A stretch of 64,000 nucleotides of DNA from NCBI GenBank assembly GCA_022661535.1, contig JAKULF010000008.1, positions 186,001 through 250,000 of the forward strand. Reading direction: 5' to 3'. Each line of letters begins with the position of its first letter. Within the stretch, counting starts at the first letter, position 1. The notes under the pieces were generated by a model, which worked only from the letters and a program-made list of their open reading frames with translations, did no database searches and was not told the origin of the DNA. Source of the stretch: Eutypa lata. Taxonomy: Eukaryota > Ascomycota > Sordariomycetes > Xylariales > Diatrypaceae. Shown here one piece after another: positions 59,702-64,000 of the stretch. The translations under genes and the position numbers were made by a program.

Positions 59702-60583
59702 CTAACTCCCCGCGTCTATCTCCGCCCAGAAACTCCTTAACCGTTCCGATAGCTCCTTCACTGTGATCGAATCGCGTGGCACCATATGGCCCTTTCCGTG
59801 GTCAAACATCTCGGCGGAGTCGCTATCACAGATGCTGAACAGCGCCATGGATCCGATAAGATACGGATCAGAGGCGCCAACCACGTGGAACGTCGGGATG
59901 GTAATGAGCTCTCCGACGTCATCGGACAGAAGCAGCGTGCTCTCCCCCTCTGTCGCGAGCGGAGGCCATCCATGAAAGAAGACGGCGCATTGAAAGGAAC
60001 TCCCCTCGAGACCCTTTGCCTGTCTCTTTTTGAGGTCGTCCACGATAATCGTCGCGGCCACGGTCGCGCCCTCGGAGTATCCGATCAAGCCGTAGAACGG
60101 ACCATGCTCCTCAATGGTGCGGTAAAGGTCGTCGAGCATCCTTTGGACGTCCTGGCGCAGGGGAGCGCTGTCGTTGCCGAGGAACTCGCGCATCGCTTCT
60201 TCCGGCGACCCGTCGTGCTCGAAGTCTCGGAGTCCGTTCAGGATGGACAGAGGCTCGACGCCGGCCTCATACTTGAAGAAGCGGAGGTGCGGGGGCGTTC
60301 CGAACCAGTACGCGATGTCCTCGGGGGGACTCTCTTCGATCGTTCCCTGTGTGAAATGGAACGAGACATCCTTGCTTGACTCAAGTTCGTTCACGATAGG
60401 TCCTGGGTGATGTCAATAGGCATTTGTACCTAACAGGCACAGAACCAAATACCTAACTGAACGTTCAACGTCTGCATGAAGAAATAATGTCAGCTCAGCG
60501 GTGATGGTACAAGAGGTTGGTATACTGTAATTACCTACCTTAGCATTGGTCAGCGCCCCGGGGAGGCATAGAAACTTCTTCAT
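59702..60583 (-). CDS. FSH1-family serine hydrolase, likely PKS release enzyme (LovG-like)
   Basis: Three exons, 60583-60539, 60471-60453 (19 nt) and 60402-59702, join to 254 residues: MKKFLCLPGALTNAK, then TLNVQLGPIVNELESSKD. The first strand and oxyanion region are in exon 1. The nucleophile elbow is GLIGYSEGATVAATI. The catalytic Asp is in VVGASDPYLIG and the His in DHGKGHMVPRD, a complete Ser-Asp-His triad. It belongs to the FSH1/OVCA2-type hydrolases. In fungal highly-reducing PKS clusters such as lovastatin, members (LovG) hydrolyse the finished chain from the ACP. The adjacent PKS lacks a thioesterase, so the same role is a strong inference here. The 19 nt internal exon makes the N-terminus easy to miss. 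Confidence 0.87.
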
Positions 60584-61172
60584 CTTTGCGGTTGGATTAT
60601 TCTACTGGAAATTACAAGACCGTGTAGTTAGTATAGAAGCACAATCAGGAGCCTCGTTTTAACTAACACCCAAATAATGACCAAAGACACTTCGCGACCA
60701 CTTTCCCAGGCCACACTCGAAGGAATGCGTACTGCGCTATCCACTAGGTACAGCATTGTGCGAGCCGGGAAGGAGATCCCCTACGGCGGCCCTGGATTAG
60801 GTGGGTAACTAATCGTTTAGCCCGAATCCTCCGCTAGTTGATGTACGACACAGGGCTTAAACTATCTGCATAACCACATTCCGTTTCTGGAAAAGAAGAA
60901 CGCAAGGTTGTCACTAAGGGTCAGCAACTAAGGAAAGGCCCTGCATGGGCAGGGCGGCTGGTACCGGGTGGCTATTATCTACTCTAATAGACCCCCCTAC
61001 TCATCTCATTCCTTTATCACAGACATGCGGTGAGGTCGCTTATCACACCCTTCATTCCTGCCCCTGGGTCAGATACGTAGGATTCGTCTATCACGTGAGC
61101 CGGGAGCTTGCTTCATTTTGCAATTCAATTGTCCCTTTACTTGTATTGGTGCGACTTGAGGTAGCCTACACC
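60584..61172. promoter_or_regulatory. Divergent promoter region between FSH1 hydrolase and glycosyltransferase
   Basis: About 590 bp between two divergent cluster genes, so it must contain both promoters. The glycosyltransferase frame is open back to 60945 but without an ATG. No clear operator recognised. Confidence 0.5.
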
Positions 61173-62405
61173 ATGGAAACGGCTATATCAGCGTGCAATG
61201 GGAGTCTCACAGTGGCTGAGCCGACCTTCACCGAGACGCCGGAGCTGGTAAGAATACCGGCCTCACGGCTGGATCCCCGGTCTGATGAAGATATCATCTC
61301 GACTCTTCTTCAATTCCAGCCGGTCACGTCAGAAAGAAACCTCTGGACCTTCTGGGACACTGGGTTCTGGGGCATGCGGCCATATGTACGGCGGAACGTT
61401 ATAGGATGGGTACGGCGGCTTGGTCCGAGTTGGACTGTCCGAGTTTTAGATAATGTCGAGGGGTCGCTATTAAATGTTAACGCATTCATCGAATCTCACG
61501 AGTTCCCTGGCGCTTTTATTGGAGGCAAAATGACTGGCCCATACGCCGGGGTCCATTGCGCCGACATTATACGGCTACCACTCATATATCACTATGGGGG
61601 TATTTGGATGGATGCCGGAACGACGCTCTTCAGACACGTGGATGATATATGTTGGAAAGCACTGGAGGATCCCACTACGCCATACGAGATTGCCGGGTTC
61701 GCTCCTGGCACCGAGCCAGGCAACGACGTGATACTAAATGGATTCATCGCAGCTAAGAAGGGCAACGGCTTCATCAGACGCTGGCATGATGTCTTTCTCG
61801 AGATCTGGAAAGGGCGGGTGGATTGCATCGGGCTGCAGCACCACCCCCTGCTACGACAGGTCAAGAAGGTCCAAGTCCCCTTGGACATACAGACGAAGTT
61901 CGGAGTCGACAATTCGCTGATGAACGACTACGTCGCGCACGTGCTGTCCTTCAAGAGGATACGCATGCTGCAAGATCCGACCGACGGGTTCAACGGGCCA
62001 GAGTACTGGGGGAAACAGGCACTCGTACTGCCGGTTCAGGAAACCTTCCTCGCCCAGATAATGTGCGGGTTCGATGGCCAACGCCAATATGACCTCTTCT
62101 CCATGCCGCGGGAAGGCGCCGAGTCCAGTGAAGACGGGGTTTCAGCTGAGAAGCTCGTGCATGCCCTGTTGTCGAGTGCCTCGACCATGAAGCTCTCCCA
62201 TGGCCTGAAGAACAACAAGCTCGTGCACTTGTCCAAGCTTTGGGATCTCCCAGAAAATGCAGACGCGGATATCATGCCGGGTACATATGCGGCCTATCTC
62301 CGATGGGGCAGTGTGCATTTAGAACAGACGCGAGTTTTGGAACCGCTTCCAATACAGTGTAATGGCCCAGTCTTGAAAGCTGGCGTGTTGCAGGTCGTTG
62401 AATAG
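61173..62405 (+). CDS. Capsular-polysaccharide-type glycosyltransferase (Caps_synth/GT32-like)
   Basis: A single exon of 410 residues from ATG 61173. After an acidic N-terminus, NLWTFWDTGFWGMRPYVRRNV marks the start of the GT-A-like domain. GVHCADIIRLPLIYHYGGIWMDAGTTLFR is the hallmark block: in GT32 and Caps_synth enzymes the GG-(I/V)-hydrophobic-D-x-D segment binds nucleotide-sugar and metal. Here it reads D-A-G, with only the first Asp kept. Later blocks are GNDVILNGFIAAKKGN and a Trp-rich C-terminus. No TM segment or signal peptide is obvious, so it may act in the cytosol on a small molecule rather than in the Golgi. Its place between the FSH1 hydrolase and a methyltransferase suggests glycosylation of the polyketide. 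Sugar donor unknown. Confidence 0.8.
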   Translation: METAISACNGSLTVAEPTFTETPELVRIPASRLDPRSDEDIISTLLQFQPVTSERNLWTFWDTGFWGMRPYVRRNVIGWVRRLGPSWTVRVLDNVEGSLLNVNAFIESHEFPGAFIGGKMTGPYAGVHCADIIRLPLIYHYGGIWMDAGTTLFRHVDDICWKALEDPTTPYEIAGFAPGTEPGNDVILNGFIAAKKGNGFIRRWHDVFLEIWKGRVDCIGLQHHPLLRQVKKVQVPLDIQTKFGVDNSLMNDYVAHVLSFKRIRMLQDPTDGFNGPEYWGKQALVLPVQETFLAQIMCGFDGQRQYDLFSMPREGAESSEDGVSAEKLVHALLSSASTMKLSHGLKNNKLVHLSKLWDLPENADADIMPGTYAAYLRWGSVHLEQTRVLEPLPIQCNGPVLKAGVLQVVE

Positions 62406-63486
62406 TTCTCATTCTCATTCTAGGAAGCAACTATTTTCTATATAAAAACTAGTTTGTTTCCACTTACTGTTATTCAGGGGATGACTCTCTTAACCCTATC
62501 CCTTATTCCTATGAACCATGTTACAACACCACATATTAAATATACCACCTCACCTATTTCAGACACTCTACCGTCCTACATTGCTCTCTCCATATCTCAT
62601 ATTCGTGCTGAACAAAGAGTACCTCATTGCATTCCATAGTAGCTGTCCAAGCTTTCTGCATCAGTCGTTACTAGCAATATCCGGTGCAGTGGAAATACTA
62701 CCCAAATGCTGTAGGGCAGGGATCTAGATGTATATCTAGGTACCCCAGCTGCCCGACATGTCGTATGGGGCGTCGTTTAATCCCGAGTCGTATAATCCCA
62801 AATCCTCATGCAATAGTACAGGGGCAGGGTTCTGGTTTGTATTGTACCAGTTTGCTTGGCATCGCCCTATCTCTTCGTGCGTATTCTCCCGCCTTCGTGA
62901 AGGCCGTTGTCACATTGGCCTACACTAGATCGGAGGGGTCAATCTATCCATGGTGCTGACGCTTGGAACGGGACTGCGGGAGTTACCGTTGCATTCGTTG
63001 AACTCAGGGCCTGAGATAAAGTCTGCCCCACATTGCTTGTCCCAACCTGATAGGGCGCTTCGGTAGGTACGTAGTCTTTGAATGGGATTGAAACAAATCT
63101 GCTTACTTCGTAAGAGCTAGACAAGCACTGCATGTATAGTTAGTGATCATGCTGATGCTTATTCACATACCTGGGTGACCTGGAACGGACTCTGCAGATA
63201 CTGAATAGTTCGCTTGGTACTATACTACGTTACTTAACCCCGCATAGGACTATACCCTAGCAAGTGCGAATCCTCCCCCCTTTACTTCAAATGGTTCACC
63301 TCAATAAAGTCATATCAGAATAAAGGGATTAGGATGCGTATCACTATGAATACATAGTATAGTTGAAAGTCATGTGTTTCTAGATCGAATATCCTGTATG
63401 TATTTCGTATTACATGAAGGGGAATAAAAGTAATATACCGGTCTTGTGCATATTTCGAGGAGCATCGCCATTAGCATCAGGAAACA
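62406..63486. other. Intergenic region in the cluster
   Basis: About 1.1 kb between two plus-strand genes. Short ORFs (62454-62959) are low-quality. It holds the 3' flank of the glycosyltransferase and the promoter of the methyltransferase. Confidence 0.5.
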
Positions 63487-64000
63487 ATGTCGGACTCCAA
63501 ATACCTTCTGAATAGAGATGCAAAGGAATCAGCTAGGTGAACTACCTCCAATTTTTATAATCGACCCATACTAACGGACAATACAGGTTGATTTCACAAC
63601 ATGACTGGCTGAAGACGTTGGTGGGTTGCAACATTCATCCAGCAATCTCAACCAACAAGCCGGCCCTGCGCATCGCCGATATAGCGACAGGAACCGCGAT
63701 ATGGCTGCTTGATCTGGCCCAATCGCTACCCTCAGACACGCAGTTCTTCGGTTTCGACATATCCGAGGCACAATTTCCCGCTCCTGAGGCTCGTCCTTCG
63801 AACGTCTCTCTTCACCAGCATAATGTCACACACCCTTTTCCCGAAGAGTACCATGGGTCCTTTGACATCGTTGCGGTGAGACTCATCACCGCAGGTCTTC
63901 GGGGAGATGACTGGGCCAAGGCTGTCCAAAACGTGAGCGCCTTGTTAAGTAAGTTGTAGAGAATGCGTTAGTTCCAGGAATACCGAGAAGTTCTAATACA
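63487..64000 (+). CDS. SAM-dependent methyltransferase, partial (runs off the right edge)
   Basis: Exon 1 is 63487-63536 (MSDSKYLLNRDAKESA), with a splice to exon 2 at 63587 after a CTAACGG branch site, giving ARLISQHDWLKTLVGCN. Exon 2 contains motif I, LRIADIATGTAIWLLDLA, then FFGFDISEAQFP and FDIVAVRLITAGL, and ends at a GTAAGT donor at 63949, so the rest is outside the window. The YLLNRD...ESARL opening and DISxAQFP motif are typical of fungal secondary-metabolite O-methyltransferases of the UMTA/LaeA-like group. It probably methylates the polyketide product or an intermediate. The right border of the cluster is therefore not in this sequence. The C-terminus and completeness cannot be judged. 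Confidence 0.8.

Noticed and set aside
1..64000. CRISPR arrays, rRNA or tRNA genes
   Set aside because: No regularly spaced repeats or cloverleaf-like sequences were noticed. The gene structure is eukaryotic, but I could not run tRNAscan, so a single tRNA could be missed.

Overview
The window is nuclear DNA of a filamentous ascomycete (Pezizomycotina). Most genes are cut by short 50-150 bp GT-AG introns with CTAAC-like branch sites. The gene content is typical of the group: CorA-like proteins fused to TPR/ankyrin repeats, FG-GAP hydrolases, DUF2456, FSH1 hydrolases and a highly reducing polyketide synthase. A pectin methylesterase and small secreted cysteine-rich proteins suggest a plant-associated or saprotrophic lifestyle. 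Calling it a Sordariomycete is inference only. I rebuilt exon-intron structures by hand from splice signals, reading phase and remembered family motifs. No alignment or RNA data were available.

Layout. 0-18 kb: a tautomerase-like protein (-), a ten-exon TPR-ankyrin-CorA-like membrane protein (+), an MFS sugar porter with a suspect 5' end (+), a secreted SGNH hydrolase with FG-GAP repeats (+), a 62-residue helical protein (+) and an MFS exporter-like gene (-). 18-28 kb is a decaying region. Two halves of one uncharacterised membrane-protein family lie on the minus strand 5 kb apart, the C-terminal half broken by a 14 bp tandem duplication, a stop codon and 1-nt shifts. A different intact membrane-protein gene lies between them on the plus strand. 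Next to these is a DUF2456 gene with an in-frame TAG. 28-44 kb: an aldehyde dehydrogenase (-), an RBR-type E3 ubiquitin ligase (-), a five-exon secreted cysteine-rich protein (-), an alpha/beta hydrolase (+), a P450 (-) and a pectin methylesterase (-).

46 kb to the right edge is a polyketide gene cluster: a class I methyltransferase (+), a P450 (-), a highly reducing PKS without a C-methyltransferase domain (KS-AT-DH-ER-KR-ACP, about 2291 aa), a BAHD-like acyltransferase (-), an FSH1/LovG-like serine hydrolase (-), a capsular-polysaccharide-type glycosyltransferase (+) and a second methyltransferase running off the edge (+). A working model is that the PKS builds an unbranched reduced chain, the FSH1 hydrolase releases it, and the P450, methyltransferases, glycosyltransferase and acyltransferase decorate it. 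No transcription factor or dedicated exporter is seen between 46 and 64 kb, and the right boundary is outside the window.
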